Source of the DNA: RPQK01 sp041946865
GTDB lineage: Bacteria; Acidobacteriota; UBA6911; RPQK01
Assembly: GCA_041946865.1 (NCBI GenBank)
Contig: JBHGBF010000296.1
Span: 1 to 5,881 of the forward strand
Direction: 5' to 3'
Length of the DNA stretch: 5,881 nt
Shown: piece by piece, positions 5,877-5,881 of the stretch
Position numbering within the stretch: the first letter of the stretch is position 1
How the letters are laid out: every line of letters starts with the position of its first letter
Made by a program: the position numbers and the translations under genes
Notes under the pieces: model-generated
What the model was told of the DNA's origin: nothing
Databases searched by the model: none
The model's input: only the letters and a program-made list of their open reading frames with translations

Positions 5877-5881
5877 CGGAG
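5877..5881 (+). promoter_or_regulatory. Ribosome binding site at the right edge
   Basis: The last five bases, CGGAG, look like a Shine-Dalgarno site. A start codon would be expected about 5 to 10 bases beyond the window. Together with the promoter just upstream this predicts a plus-strand gene with a very short leader. Confidence 0.35.

Larger units (their letters stand above)
5571..5881. other. Structured non-coding region after the MBL gene
   Basis: No open frame of useful length is present on either strand in these 311 bases. From left to right it holds a probable terminator, two spaced repeat pairs, a 9-bp tandem duplication, a possible three-way RNA or DNA fold, and a promoter with a ribosome binding site at the right edge. 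By eye it has more AT-rich patches than the genes. The density of short repeats suggests an insertion-sequence end or remnant, but no transposase is visible. Confidence 0.5.

Overview
The window reads as a compact bacterial chromosomal segment, GC-rich by eye in the genes. It carries four intact plus-strand genes in a row, framed by two non-coding stretches that hold most of the unexplained structure. Taxonomy is inferred only. Shine-Dalgarno sites, a Sec-type signal peptide and the protein style fit a Gram-negative soil bacterium, and Acidobacteriota or a relative is my best guess, with low confidence. No rRNA, tRNA, CRISPR array or transposase gene is visible.

Layout. Bases 1-238 are a control region. 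It has a perfect 20-bp palindrome (68-87) overlapped by a 12-bp palindrome (79-90), a sigma70-like promoter (TTGACT/GATAGT, 95-122), a 13-bp palindrome near the expected transcript start (130-142), and a good ribosome binding site. At the extreme left edge a second gene may diverge on the minus strand. Bases 239-1102 encode a 287-residue protein that I do not recognise as a named family. Its apparent architecture is an anti-sigma-like zinc finger, a seven-heptad coiled coil and a winged-helix-like C-terminus. Bases 1190-2863 encode urocanate hydratase (hutU) and 2879-4381 histidine ammonia-lyase (hutH), 15 bp apart. Bases 4476-5570 encode an exported metallo-beta-lactamase-fold hydrolase. Bases 5571-5881 are non-coding: a probable terminator, several short repeats, a possible three-way-junction fold, and a promoter plus ribosome binding site that appear to serve a gene starting just past the right edge.

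How it works together. HutH deaminates L-histidine to urocanate and HutU hydrates urocanate to imidazolonepropionate, so the window encodes the first two steps of histidine degradation. The enzymes for the later steps (HutI, then HutG, HutF or FtcD) are absent; they may lie elsewhere. The zinc-finger/coiled-coil protein stands directly upstream in the same orientation and could be a regulator, but its link to histidine use rests only on position. The MBL protein is predicted to be secreted and is probably functionally separate from the hut pair. The two points most worth following up are the unusual upstream protein with its palindromic control region, and the structured, repeat-bearing stretch at the right end.
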